Part shown: positions 10,501-22,764 of the stretch, in pieces
How positions within the stretch are numbered: the first letter of the stretch is position 1
Layout of the letters: the number at the start of each line of letters is the position of its first letter
Source: Drosophila pseudoobscura
Taxonomy: Eukaryota; Arthropoda; Insecta; Diptera; Drosophilidae
Assembly: GCF_009870125.1 (NCBI RefSeq)
Contig: NC_046683.1
Coordinates: 3,534,001 to 3,598,000, forward strand
DNA: 64,000 nucleotides
Reading direction: 5' to 3'
Program-made: the position numbers and the translations under genes
Notes under the pieces: model-generated
Database searches by the model: none
The model's input: the letters and a program-made list of their open reading frames with translations, nothing else
What the model was told of the DNA's origin: nothing

Positions 10501-13500
10501 AACAGTTAATGGTTAACGGCCTATCCCACACTCACACACGCTCTTGCGGAGAGCATTTAAGGAAGTCAATATCTCTCTCTCTCTCTCACTCTCACTGCTC
10601 TTGGGTCGTTGTATGCGTGTATTTGTATGTTACATAGAGGATACTTTAGGGTCTTCCAGGATGTTTCTTTCTATAGATATACATAAATCACTGTCTGGGA
10701 AATGATCTCATGGGCATAAAGAAAATCCAAACACAAATGTTTCTATGTAGAGGTTCTGAGAGAACCTAAAAATAGGATAAACATTTTGCATGATTTTCAG
10801 ATGCTTTTCACAATGTGTTATAGAGATAGAAATTATCGCTTGTAAACTATCCTTTGGTTATAATAACCCTTTGAAGTTGTAGCATCAAAATGTGGTCCAA
10901 TCTCTATTCCAAATTGAAGCAGAACTAATCATACCATATAATTAGAATCGTGTTTAGCGCGAACTGGAAATGTTGGTTAGTTCTCTCTGTTGGGCTTGTT
11001 TGCTATTTGTTTCGGTTAGTGTTCCACTTTAACTTGCACTTATTTTACTTTCTGCTTGTTTTCCTTCCACTCTGACAGTTCGGTAGTCGGAATTGGTCTT
11101 GTGAATTGTTGGGTACAACATATGTTTTGCTGGCGATGCTTATCAGATGGGGCGAGGAGTCGCGGTGTCGATAAGGGATGACGACGCTGTTGCTTGGAAA
11201 CGGGCCGGAGCAGGGGCAAGCAACTCGAATTGAAAATGTTCTAAAATTGTATCAACAAATCGCAGGCGATAAGATGCGAAAATACTTAAACAAACACCCA
11301 CCCACACACACACACGCAGGCACCCACACAGATACGAACATGGAACTGTAATCTAGAGCCTGTGCCCTGCCGGGATTGACATCGTGTGGGCGGGTGGGCG
11401 ATCGGCAACGGAATTTTGGCCTTTGGAAGATTGATCGATGATCATTATCGATGATAATTAGCATTAATTGTCATTCTTCCAATGGAGATAGCAAACACTA
11501 TAATATCTGTCCAATCGTTCTACGATTTTTGCACACGACCCCCTTTCGTCTGTCTGGGGATCTCTGATTGACCTGCTAATTGAACGATAACGAAGTTATT
11601 TCCTATGTGTAGTATCTATTGTGATTCATGGCTATTGTATTATTTTTCACAATATAAACAAAAGAATTAAACTCCTTGCTGGAATTCTATATCCATATTT
11701 CACCTATGCTTGACTTTTGATAAAGATTTCATAAGTATACTCTTAGAAAGTTCTAAGAAATCGAAACTAATAGAAGGCTATCGGTATATTCCATGGAGAT
11801 TGTCAATATTTTTGCCTGGGCTTCAAAATCGAATGCATGTAACATTCGTATTCGCGAAATGCTTTACAGGATATTGATAATTATCAATTATAATCCTAAT
11901 CCGCGTTGTAGATAATCGAGAGAATAGATATCCCATGAAGAAACGTTTAACGATGATTATTTCTAGTCAAGAACAAATCTAGTGAATATCGATCATTATC
12001 GATTATAATCCGTGGTGCACTAATATCAATAGATTAATATGTACATATATGTATGTTGCACAGAGATTCACAAACTTCTTCTCAGGGGAATACCTGCACA
12101 TGTATCTCATTTGATTTACTGAGACAACGAAACAAAATGATCTGAATGACACATTTTCTAGGGAAACGGGGAACTACTCGGATTCGTATTCGCATTCATT
12201 ACGGAACTACAGAGCAGATGGCCAAAGAGATTCGCAATTTCAATTTTATTGCGCTCTGAAAACATTTTAATTATCGACAGCAGCAAAATACAAGCAAGCA
12301 GAGCACTGCTGCTGCTGCAGTCAGCCGGTGGATGACAGGGTTGAAATTTTATCTTATCGAGGGCGGCTACAATTACAACAGCAACCGACCGATGTATTCC
12401 ACGAACGGAAAGCGGGCCATGGAGGAGCTTCTGGGCTTTGGAGTGGCTTTCGCTCCGATGCCAGCCACATGACGATGCAAACGACAAGTCTCCACCAGAA
12501 ACAATTTGGCCAGCCATCCCGATCTCTGATCGAACCGGTTAGGCTCTAGGCATGCTCCAGTTTCCAGTTGGAGACTTGGCACTAGGCCATTCCTCAGATT
12601 AAACCCCATGGCTAGCACACAGGCGTGTCCATAAAATAGATAGCAGCAGCCAGTGCCTCTGATTCTCTGATGAAATTCTAATACTACATGCATATATGTA
12701 TATATGTATATATATATGTACATATAGTAGGTGTAATCGTTTCTGGAAATTATAGTTGCCGTTTGCATAAGATAAGGAACAATAACTAGTGAAAACTATT
12801 TGGTTAGTTTAAATACACCCCTTGAATAAATAGGGGAGATTGTATGTAGGGAGTGCAATGTTTAAAGATTAATTTTCACAATTCCAATATCACGGGTGCG
12901 ACTGTGCTTACTTTTATGTCTGGGACTGTGTGGTAATCAAATGTGCCAGCATGCCAGCTTGTATGCCCATCACTGTGGCGCAAAGACAGGCAACGGATAT
13001 TACGGAATTAAGGGAGATTTAATTCAAGAATTTTGAGATTTTAGGCCGGCACAACTGTGTGATCTGGAGGGTCATGAAGAATGTCCTGAAGACCACCACT
13101 GTAGCTGAATTATTTTATAAACAATAAAAACAGAATATCCCTCTGATTTTTTGAACGCATTGCCATCAAGTTTTTTTTTAATATTTTTTTTTTACTATTT
13201 TGTATTCTATTATTTTTTTGTTGTACTAAGATAATGATAATTTTTTAATTCTTGTGTACATTTTTGAAAAATATTAAGCGCATTTTTTTTTTTGCATATC
13301 CACTTTTTGTGACCATGACTGTCAGCAGTAGATAAACAGCTGGTTACACTTTTATTGCCGCCACTGTAGCTGGACACTATTTCGCCCACTATTGTACTCT
13401 CCCTCTCTCTCTCTCTTTGTGTCTTCCGCTAACAGGCAAATTCCGCTACAGCACCGAGGAGACGGGGCCGCGGAGCATCTGCGAGGCGATCGAGGGACTC

Positions 13501-16370
13501 GGGTTCGAGGCCAAGCTGCTGACGGGCCGCGACAAGATGGCCCACAACTATCTGGAGCACAAGGAGGAGATACGCAAGTGGCGGAACGCGTTCCTCGTCT
13601 CGCTGATCTTCGGGGGCCCCTGCATGGTGGCGATGATCTACTTCATGCTGGAGATGAACGAAAAGGGTCACGCGAACATGTGCTGCCTGGTGCCGGGCCT
13701 CTCGATGGAGAACCTGGTGATGTTCCTGCTCTCAACGCCGGTGCAGTTCTTCGGTGGCTTTCACTTCTATGTGCAGTCGTACAGGGCCATCAAGCATGGC
13801 ACCACCAACATGGATGTCCTCATCTCGATGGTCACCACCATCTCGTATGTGTACTCGGTGGCGGTGGTCATTGCCGCCGTCCTCCTGGAGCAGAACAGCT
13901 CTCCACTCACGTTCTTTGACACGCCGCCAATGCTGCTGATCTTCATCTCGCTGGGACGGTGGCTGGAGCACATTGCAAAGGGCAAAACATCGGAGGCACT
14001 GTCCAAGCTGCTCTCCCTGAAAGCCGCCGATGCCCTGCTGGTGGAGATCTCTCCGGACTTTGACATTATCAGCGAGAAGGTCATCTCCGTGGACTATGTG
14101 CAGCGGGGGGACATCCTGAAGGTGATTCCCGGCGCCAAGGTCCCAGTCGATGGCAAGGTTCTCTATGGCCATTCGACCTGCGACGAGTCCCTCATCACGG
14201 GCGAATCCATGCCGGTGGCTAAGCGCAAGGGGGCTGTTGTCATCGGTGGCTCCATCAACCAGAACGGTGTACTCCTGGTCGAGGCCACGCACACGGGAGA
14301 GAACACCACGCTCGCCCAAATCGTGCGCCTCGTGGAGGAGGCGCAAACGAGCAAGGCGCCCATTCAGCAGCTGGCCGATCGCATTGCCGGGTACTTTGTG
14401 CCCTTTGTGGTGGTGGTGTCCAGCATAACGTTGATCGCCTGGATTGTCATTGGATTTGCGAACCCCGATCTGGTGCCCGTCGCCATGGAGCACAAGATGC
14501 ACATGGACCGGAACACGATAATCGTTAGCTATGCCTTCAAGTGTGCGCTGAGTGTCCTGGCCATTGCCTGTCCCTGCGCGTTAGGCCTGGCCACCCCGAC
14601 AGCCGTTATGGTGGCCACTGGCACAGGAGCCATCAATGGCATTCTGGTGAAGGGTGCCACTGCATTGGAGAATGCACACAAGGTACGCTTTTCCAGGGGA
14701 TTCCCTCGTGAACGGTTTCTAAATCATTTCCCGCTCTTTGCAGGTGAAAACCGTCGTGTTCGACAAGACGGGAACTATCACCCACGGCACACCGATGACC
14801 AGCAAGGTCACCCTCTTCGTGCCGCCCCAAGTGTGCAGCCTGGCCCGTGCCTTGACCATTGTGGGAGCTGCCGAGCAGAACAGCGAACATCCCATTGCCT
14901 CGGCCATTGTTCTCTTTGCCAAGGACATGCTCAACGTGGGACCAGTCGCCGCCGCCCAGCAGGGCGGAAATTTCGGCAAGAGTTCACATTTCCAGGCAGT
15001 GCCGGGATGCGGCATTCGCGTGAGCGTCTCCAACTACGAGCAGACACTGCGACAGGCCTGCAATGCAGAGCGGATCATCAACTACGAGAATCTGTACCGG
15101 CAGCATCCACAGAGCTCCATCAATGTGGAGAATGGGGCCACTGTGGAGCATCTGATGCCACAGCGGGATGTGCGCAAGTCCATGGAAGTGGCGCAACAGC
15201 AGCTGCTGGCACTCGAGGGCGTTGTCGGCGAGGAGCAGCAGAAGCTGATCGACGGGCCGGAGATACGAGTGCTGATTGGCAATCGCGAGTGGATGCAGCG
15301 GAATGCCATCGAAGTGCCGCTGGAGATCTGCGACTGTATGACGCACGAGGAGCGCAAAGGGCACACGGCGGTGCTGTGCGCCCTGAACGGGCAGTTGGTG
15401 TGCATGTTCGCCGTCTCGGACATGGTCAAGCCGGAGGCACATTTGGCCGTGTACACGCTCAAGCGGATGGGCATCGATGTGGTCCTGCTGACGGGCGACA
15501 ACAAGAACACGGCAGCGAGCATAGCACGAGAAGTACGATCCTACCATTAAACGTTTCCCTGAATCCTAAGTCATTTACCTTTTTCCCCCACAGGTTGGCA
15601 TTCGGACAGTGTATGCGGAGGTGCTGCCATCGCATAAGGTGGCCAAAATCCAAAGGATCCAGCAGCACGGCATACGCGTGGCCATGGTCGGGGATGGTGT
15701 GAACGACAGCCCGGCACTGGCGCAGGCCGATGTGGGCATCACGATAGCTGCGGGCACAGATGTTGCTGCCGAGGCCTCGGACATTGTCCTGATGCGCAAC
15801 GATCTGCTGGACGTGGTCGCCTGTCTGGATCTCTCGCGGTGCACAGTGCGTCGCATACGATATAACTTTTTCTTTGCCAGCATGTACAATCTGTTGGGCA
15901 TTCCGCTGGCCAGCGGACTGTTTGCCCCATATGGTTTCACCCTGCTGCCGTGGATGGCCTCGGTGGCAATGGCCGCCAGCTCGGTGAGCGTTGTGTGCTC
16001 CTCGCTGCTGCTGAAGATGTACCGCAAGCCGACGGCCAAGACACTGCGCACGGCCGAGTATGAGGCGCATCTGGCCGCCGAGCGGGCGCGTCGCAATGGC
16101 TCCTCATCGGAGTCGGAGCTGGACAACCTGTCGCTGCATCGGGGCCTCGACGATCTGCCCGAAGTCGGTGGCAAGCGGTTGGCCTTCAAGCGTTCAAACA
16201 CTTCGCTCATTTCGAGGATCTTTATGCAGGGAAACGGTGGCATTGGCGGTCACGCGTCGACGGACAAGCATGAGGAGGGACTCCTCGATCCCGAGGACCA
16301 GTACGACGGACGCGCCAAAATCGTGAAGAGCCGATACCTGAGCGACAGCACAGAGCTTCAAAAGCTGTGA
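7502..16370 (+). CDS. ATP7: Copper-transporting P1B-type ATPase
   Basis: Four coding exons: 7502..8504, 13436..14682, 14744..15532 and 15594..16370, all with GT-AG introns and consistent phase, giving 1271 residues. Four N-terminal heavy-metal domains carry GMTCxxC motifs at Cys 41, 111, 230 and 306; mammalian ATP7A/B have six. The catalytic core has TGES (~589, actuator), the CPC copper site in a membrane helix (713-715), the phosphorylated Asp in DKTGT (757), SEHP (~797, nucleotide domain) and GDGVNDSP (~1046). ATP7 loads copper into the secretory pathway and exports it from the cell. The cytosolic tail ends soon after [10 protein letters not shown]. The core past the CPC lies in two exons separated by 61 nt introns, while intron 1 is 4.9 kb. 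Confidence 0.97.
8505..13435 (+). other. ATP7 intron 1 (4.9 kb)
   Basis: Large intron between the fourth metal-binding domain and the first membrane helices. I see no convincing nested gene. It holds CA/GT runs near 9125-9145 and 11305-11325, a CT run at 10087-10107, AT-rich blocks, a diverged short duplication at 11869-12014, and T-rich tracts at 13170-13290. The acceptor at 13435 has a CT-rich polypyrimidine tract. Confidence 0.75.
11869..12014. repeat. Diverged short direct repeat with a dyad core
   Basis: Two ~28 bp segments about 114 bp apart share the pattern ATAT-YGAT-xATTATC-xATTATAATCC (near 11872-11898 and 11985-12012). Each contains a GATxATTATC dyad. A third related ATCATTATCGATGATAAT block lies near 11439-11456. 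Confidence 0.5.
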
Positions 16371-17441
16371 ATTGTACACCCACACAGGCCACAGGACAAA
16401 ACAAAATTTGCAGTGTAATCATTTTTGTAAAGTAAAAACGAAAAAAACGAGACATAATACATTTGTATATATGGTATATACAACGTATATAGAGTATATA
16501 GAGCATATGCAATAATACATGGCTATTGAATTCTTGTATTTACCGACAGACTCCATCGTACTCACATCCTATCATCCCTTGGCCTCCCTCATCATTATAA
16601 TGTTTATATATCCCTCGCTTTTTTTTTGTTTTTGTTTATTTTCTATCCCCGTAATTATTATATGCAAGCATAAGGCCTTCTTTTTTTTTTATATCGTAAG
16701 TTATATTGTACTATTATTAAGTTCATTTGAACAAAGGGTCAAAAGGCACGAGAAAGAGACATCAAAGACATGAACTATTGTTACTTATTGTTAATTTGCA
16801 CGATCATTAAACCATTAATTAATTAAATAAATAAATATAAACCAAACATCCACACAGACACAACAGAAATGGAAAGCATATTCGAGAGGGTTTTGGTGCC
16901 ACATTCTGGAACATTTTGGATCCGTATCCTTTTTCCTACCGCTAACCCGAGAGCGAAGCATAACTCTCCTGGAATCCAAGGAGTCCGAAATGCTAATGGC
17001 ATATTCTTTGGACATTTCACTCTGAATAGAACCAAGCGGAAGAGGCGCCCAGTGAACGGAGCATTCTTCTTAGATCCAAAATCATTAGATATCAGTAAAC
17101 ATTACTGTTTCTATAGCATACATCCCCAATTCGAATAGGAGAAAACATACTCCTTCCTGGTAGCCAACGTGTACACCACAATTTTTTTCTAAAGCTTTTT
17201 GAGGTTAGGGAGTTCACCCACAGAAAGCCGTAAAGGCGTAAGTTTTTTTTATTGCATTCTATGGACCGATATTCGGACGGGAGCATCTTTTTTCGGCCCC
17301 GTTGCCCCGAAAAACACAGAGAGCAAAGACGTACTACAGTATACAGGTTCAATAGATGAAAGTTGAACTTTTATTTTATTTTATTTCTTTGGCAAAGTAG
17401 TTTCGTCTATAGAGTGGTTTATTGTGTTGGGTATGACACGC
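16371..17441. other. Convergent 3' region of ATP7 and the SUMO-like gene
   Basis: AT-rich 3' flank. Overlapping AATAAA signals at 16826-16835 could end ATP7, giving a ~450 nt 3' UTR. On the minus strand, AATAAA-type signals lie within 17371-17392, just downstream of the SUMO-like stop. Open frames at 16869-17138 (+) and 17092-17352 (-) match no family I recognise. Confidence 0.55.
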
Positions 17442-17705
17442 TCACTCCGGAGTAGGAATATTTGCTGGATCAGTCATCTCTACTTTGATGACTTGGCCGC
17501 TTTGCATACCCAGCCCCCCGGGTGTGTCCGCTGCCTTGATGATATGCCCATTGTAGATGAAGCGCATGCCATCCATGGTGACATTCACGCGCAGAGTAGC
17601 AGCGCGCATAAGTTGGAAGAACTCGGTAGTTTTTTCAGTAATGAAATGCCCAAGCTCAACATTATCACTGACTACTTTCAAAACAATACGTTCTTGGTTC
17701 GACAT
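17442..17705 (-). CDS. SUMO-like protein lacking the C-terminal di-glycine
   Basis: 87-residue single-exon coding frame. Residues ~5-75 follow the ubiquitin-like SUMO fold: an LKV strand, a middle LMRAA helix, then MRFIYNG, ADTPGGLGM and GQVIKVEM, matching the SUMO pattern MRFxFDG / DTPxxLxM / GDxIxV. After the last strand it ends TDPANIPTPE, so the Gly-Gly needed for conjugation is absent and nothing like a Ulp cleavage site is seen. A 71 nt 5' UTR intron (17802..17732, donor GTAAGT, acceptor TTCTTCTAG) and an intact frame argue for a live gene and not a dead retrocopy. Role unknown; it could be a non-covalent SUMO mimic. It is divergent from the nardilysin-like gene. An unusual SUMO ortholog is unlikely, because conventional Drosophila SUMO ends in Gly-Gly. 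Confidence 0.82.
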   Translation of the reverse strand: MSNQERIVLKVVSDNVELGHFITEKTTEFFQLMRAATLRVNVTMDGMRFIYNGHIIKAADTPGGLGMQSGQVIKVEMTDPANIPTPE

Positions 17706-18132
17706 CTTGTTTTAATTTCCGATTCCAATTTCTAGAAGAAAAACGTGAGAATTTTGTTGGGATTGCCGTTGCGCATGCTCTTCTGAGTGTTTTGCCACTT
17801 ACTTTGCTATCAATGACACAAATTATGTGCTCCTTCCTCAAAGCGTTGCGTTTTTTCTTTTGCGAAAAATCCAAGCAGGTCGAACTTTAAAATGGCGACG
17901 TTTGGCTTCGATTTCTGGCACTGGGCACTGGCTTTTGCGAGTATCGAGTGCAACCGTGTGGACCCGACCGATAGATATTCAGATAGATATCGCCTGAGCC
18001 GACTTTTATCCGACTAATTTATTGTCTTCCCTAAATAGGCCTGCCAAGTCAATAGATCGTTATGTCAAAAATATAACTGGAAATGTTTATATTGCAAATC
18101 GGTGAGTATCGGTTTTCAGTACACAAGTAGAA
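17706..18132. promoter_or_regulatory. Divergent promoter region of the SUMO-like and nardilysin-like genes
   Basis: 427 bp between the two start codons. It holds the predicted 5' UTR intron of the SUMO-like gene (17732-17802) and a GATAGATATTCAGATAGATATCG repeat near 17970-17992. I see no clear core promoter motif. Confidence 0.5.
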
Positions 18133-21100
18133 ATGGCGGCGAATGTAGACATAGAAATAGAGAATTTACAAGTGGCAATGGAGCACGTATTCAGCCGGGA
18201 GAATCTAGAGACGGACGTTCCAGACCAATCGGAAAACGACAAAAAATCATACAAGTAAGTGGAAACACATGAGGTGGGTAGAGGTACAGAGCCTTGTGCA
18301 TTCCTGATTGAGCCATGATTGCAGGTCCATTTTGCTCCAGAATGGCCTGAAAGCCTTGATCGTTTCGGACCCTGATCCAGTGAGCACTGGGGACTCTGTG
18401 GGCTACAAAACGGCCGCCCTTGCCCTGACGGTCGACTGCGGTTCGTTCAAAGATCCGCAGAATTATCGCGGTCTGACGCACGTTTTGGAGCATCTGCTCC
18501 ACATGGACGGCATCTTCACGTCGCATGTGAAACAATGTGGGGGCTTCAGCAACGTCAGAACCGATTGCGAGGAGACGATGTTCTACTTTGAGGTGCCCGA
18601 GCTGCACCTAACCTCGACTCTGTTGCACCTGACGGCCCTGCTGATCAAGCAGGATGTCCTAGAGCGCGAGAGGCTGCCGATCATAGCGGATCTGCGGCAA
18701 GGGGTCGAGGACTACAAGGCGCAGCGGAATCTGCTGCTGGCCAGCCTGGCCGCCGACAACTATCCGCATGGGCTGTACGACTGGGACAATTTGGCCGAGC
18801 TCAAGGAGAAGGATCCCGAGGATGCCCTCGCCGCGATGATCCAACAGCTGCGACGCGACAATTATGCGGCCAATCACATGCACGTATGCCTGCAGGCAAG
18901 CCTCTCCCTCAAGGAGCTGGAGCAGATGATCCGCCGCCACTTTGGTGTGATACCAAGCAATGGCATGGCGTCGGTAAATCTCACACGGTTCGATTATCGC
19001 ACAGCCTTCCGTCCGGAGTTTCACGAGAATGTGTTCTATGTGACTTCCTCGGATGGCGGATGTCGGCTGGACCTGACATGGCTGCTGCCCAGTGTCCGGC
19101 AGTATTACCGCAGCAAGCCGGAGGCGTTCCTGGCCTATTTGCTCAGCCAGGAGGGTCCTGGCAGTCTCTGTGTGTACCTGCGGCATCGCCGTTGGTCGGT
19201 CCATCTGCTGGCTGGCGTCGATGATAATGGCTTCGATCTCAACTCCATCTATTCGCTGTTCAAGCTGTCCATCCACCTCACCGACGAGGGGTACAAGCAC
19301 ATCGATGGGGTGCTGGCCGCGACCTTTGCCTATATAAAGCTCATCGCTGCCTCGGACTCGGCGGTACTGCGGCCTTTGTATGACAAACAGCAGTTGATTG
19401 AGGAGGCCAAATTCCGTTTCCAGACCCATCGTACGGCCCTCTACTACGTACAGGATCTGGTGCTGTCCAGCAAATATTATCCGGTTAAGGATGTGCTCAC
19501 CGCCAGGGGCCTCTACTACGAATACAGCGACGAGCACATGTCCGAAATGATTGGATTTCTGAACAAAATGGACTTCAATATGGTGATTACTTCGGGGGAT
19601 ACGTACGTGGGCGACAGCCCCAGCCCCATGCCCGACAAATGGAAGAAATTGTGGCATGAGTTCAATCCCATCGAGGAGCTGTGCCTGCCAGAACCCAATG
19701 CCTTTGTGGCCGAGGATTTTAGGATATTTTGGCTGGAACTGGGCAAACCGGACCTACCGCCGTGCCCCAAGAGGCTGATGAAGACAAACATTTGCGAGCT
19801 GTGGTATCGTCTGGACGACAAATTCGGGGAGCCCAAGGCCAGTATGTCATTCTATTTCATTTCGCCGCTGCAGCGTCAGAGTGCCAGGAAGTAAGCTAAC
19901 AGTCCAGCGACCCTCAGCATTGCTTGAACCACCTCAATCCTATCCTATCCTATCCGATCCGATCCATCCCCCTCAGAGGTGCCATGTGCTCTTTGTACGT
20001 CGAGCTAGTGGAGGTCCATGTACTCGAGCAGCTCTATGCGGCTGCCACTGCGGGCATAAGCTACGGCTTCACTGTCGGGGAAAAGGGTCTTGTGCTCAAG
20101 GTGCGGGGCTACAACGAGAAGCTCCATCTGGTGGTGGAGGCCATTGCCCAGGCGATCGTGTGTGTGGCCGACAGTCTCGAGGAGTCCATCCTAAATAGCT
20201 ATCGCGACAATCTCCGGGAGCTCTATTTTTACGAGTTGATCAAGTCGCCGTTGCTTTGCAGGTGAGAGAAACTGTTTCTTACTCTAGATCTGGATCCATT
20301 TGATTTTCTAGGGACATTCGCGCATGTGTGATTGAGGAGTCTCATTGGCTGACCATCGACAAGTACAAGAGCATCAATGGCATCACTTTGGAGGAATTCA
20401 AGGCCTTTGCCCAACGGTTCCCTCAGGAGCTGTACATTCAGGCCCTCATTGAGGGCAACTACACGGAGCTGTCCGCCTGCAGTTTGTTAAATACGGTGAT
20501 CAGTCGCCTCCAATGTGGGGCCATTTCAGAGCCCCAATTGCTGGAGGACAGTGTGAAGGAATTGCCACAAGGTAGCCACTGCATTCTCTGTAATGCCCTC
20601 AACGATCGCGATGCCAACACGGTGATCATGAACTACTATCAAATCGGACCGAATACGATCCGAGTGCAGAGCATCCTCGATCTGATGATGCAAATTATTG
20701 AGGACCCCATCTATGAATATCTGTGCACACAGGAGAAACTGTGCTACGAGGTGTACGCCAGAGTACGGCTCTATTATGGCATTGTTGGGTACTCCATTAC
20801 TGCCTCGTCGCATCAAACGAAAAAGGGAGCCAAGAATTTGGAGCGGGGCATCGATCAACTCCACCACGCGATGCTACAGATCCTCAACAAAATGCGCGAC
20901 GATGAGTTTTTGCGCTCCAAGGAGAAACTCATTCAGGCGAAGCTCGCCCCTGACGAGTGCCTGGCCATGGAATCGGATCGCCATTGGGAGGAGATTATCA
21001 ATGGGGACTTTCTCTTCGATCGGAATCAACAACAGGCCGCTGCCTTACACAATATCACCAAAGAGGAGATGATTAGCTTCGTGGTAGACACGCATGCCGC

Positions 21101-21470
21101 ACATTCTCGCAAACTTTCGATTCAGGTGATTGGAAATCCGCCCACCGATTGGGCCTACGATTGGGCGTCGGAAAGAACCAATTACAGCAGCGACGTCTTC
21201 CTCGATACCCATCGGACGCCGAGCTCTGTTTCCGTTTCAGACGATCAATTCTCCGATGGCAGTGAGAATGGTGATGGGAAGTCCACATCAGTCAGTTGGG
21301 AAGAAAGTCTGTACGAGGATCTGGGCAGTCGACTGAACCTTGTACTTCTCCCCAGAGACGGCGACGATATGCACACCATTGTGGATATTGATGATTTCAA
21401 GACGAGCCTCGACACGTACCCACGCAAGCCAATCAGGTTCCAAAATGCCCCGCTTACAGATTTCAAATAA
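18133..21470 (+). CDS. Nardilysin-like M16 family metallopeptidase
   Basis: Four exons: 18133..18254, 18325..19890, 19977..20261 and 20312..21470, with consistent phase, giving about 1044 residues. Exon 2 carries the inverted zinc motif HxxEH as HVLEH in GLTHVLEHLLHMDG (near residue 95), typical of insulysin/nardilysin. The usual third ligand, Glu in a (V/D)SE motif, appears to be Asp here (PIIADLRQG), as discussed in the findings. The C-terminal half keeps the M16 pseudo-domain with EDPIYEYLCTQEKLCYEV and GYSITASSHQTKKG. The acidic insertion of mammalian nardilysin is absent. The Ser/Asp-rich tail near 980-1010 may be disordered. No signal peptide is seen, so it is probably cytosolic. D. melanogaster CG2025 is the likely orthologue, from memory. 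Confidence 0.88.
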
Positions 21471-21471
21471 A
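21466..21471 (+). terminator. AATAAA overlapping the stop codon
   Basis: The stop codon TAA (21468-21470) of the nardilysin-like gene lies inside an AATAAA hexamer. If used, cleavage would leave a 3' UTR of only about 10-30 nt. A later AATAAA is in the A-rich run near 22063. Confidence 0.5.
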
Positions 21472-22475
21472 ATGTTATATAACAAAAAATAGATTTATAT
21501 ATTTATATTTAAAAATCCTTCAATTAGAATTGGAATTCAATTGCAAATCAAAAAAGGCATCTGTTTCCTAGATTAAATATGGACAAAAATGCATATTTAG
21601 AAAGTGAGTACCGGTGTGTCTAGATGTTGAGGCACGTGTGCCTCCTTAGAAAAACATTGCAAATGCAAAAAGTGTCTTCAAAAGTGGATGCAGAACGAAG
21701 ATATATATAAACGTAGCTCTGCAATCAGCACAACGGGGCGCCATGACGAGCGCTGTTACATTTCTTATGCTTATACTATACGATATGTATTACTCCCCAC
21801 ACAATGGAGGAGGCGGAGCGCACCGCTCGTCAAGACTGTTGATGACAGGCTGCAGCCTGACGTAGGTGCGTTCCAAAAAGTGCGTCATTGCGGAACGATT
21901 CAGTGTGTTTGTGCGTCAACGTGTATTCCTTAAAAGGTCATCATCCTGACCTCAATGTCGCGGGAGGGGGGGATCCAAGGGTGTCCCAACAAACTGCAGG
22001 CACACATCTACACATTTGCTCTTTTTCATTCAGGTTCTTTTGTTTATTTTAATGTATTTATTAAAAAAAAAAATAAAAACACTTAAACTAATGCTTACAA
22101 CATAAATAGATCCCAAATTTAATCAAATATTGTTGTTTTTTTTTCTTTTTGCATAATTACTATTCATTTTAGGTAATTGGTTTCTGTCTGTGTGTGTGTG
22201 TGTGTGTGTTCGTGTTTTTGCATTAAAATTACAATTTAAATGTCAATTCGATTTGTATAGACTGGTTTTCCCCCTGTTCTTTTTCGTGCTTGAAGTCCGT
22301 TTTGTCCTGTCTGTTGATCTCCGATGCTGTCAATGCTGCTTGAAAATACCCTTTTGCAGAAGAGGGGGGCGGCCATGAGCCATAAGAACTTTAACAGAGT
22401 GGGTTGCTAGCACTCAAGGATACACAATATTCTCGCATCTTTATCAAAGAATTACAATTTGCAAAGCCAAATGAA

Positions 22476-22676
22476 ATGGCTATATGGAACTGTGGGGGCA
22501 GCGACAATATATCCGACGACATGTCGTCGGAAAGCGTCATAGCTCTGCGCGGAGATATGTCAGTTGTTAAATGGCGGAGACATTTAAAGCGATATATCTC
22601 CGAGCAGGGATATGCCGCTTTCAAACGACACAAGTCCTCCAGAAAGAAGCGACATAATTCCGCCGGCAGTTCATGA
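22476..22676 (+). CDS. Candidate 66-residue small ORF
   Basis: ATG-started frame, basic at the C-terminus (WRRHLKRYISEQGYAAFKRHK, then SSRKKRHNSAGSS) and acidic/Ser-rich before it (ISDDMSSES). Codon use looks ordinary for coding DNA. The frame is open upstream only to a stop at 22392. A 20 bp perfect palindrome (22512-22531) lies inside it. I recognise no family. It could be a small nuclear protein, an exon of an unseen transcript, or chance; no promoter or splice evidence decides this. Confidence 0.25.
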   Translation: MAIWNCGGSDNISDDMSSESVIALRGDMSVVKWRRHLKRYISEQGYAAFKRHKSSRKKRHNSAGSS

Positions 22677-22764
22677 GCTGTCTTCGGTATGACATGGCCG
22701 GAACTGTGGCTTAGGACAGATTTCTCTCATTCTCTCAATTATTTTACTGCAAAGGGTATTTGAA

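Noticed and set aside
16869-17352. 89- and 86-residue frames on opposite strands after ATP7
   Set aside because: They overlap each other, have no recognised domain, and sit in a convergent 3' region; chance is more likely.
17803-17874. Possible coding first exon of the SUMO-like gene
   Set aside because: The frame starts with TTG, not ATG, and after the predicted splice it runs out of frame with the SUMO-like protein.
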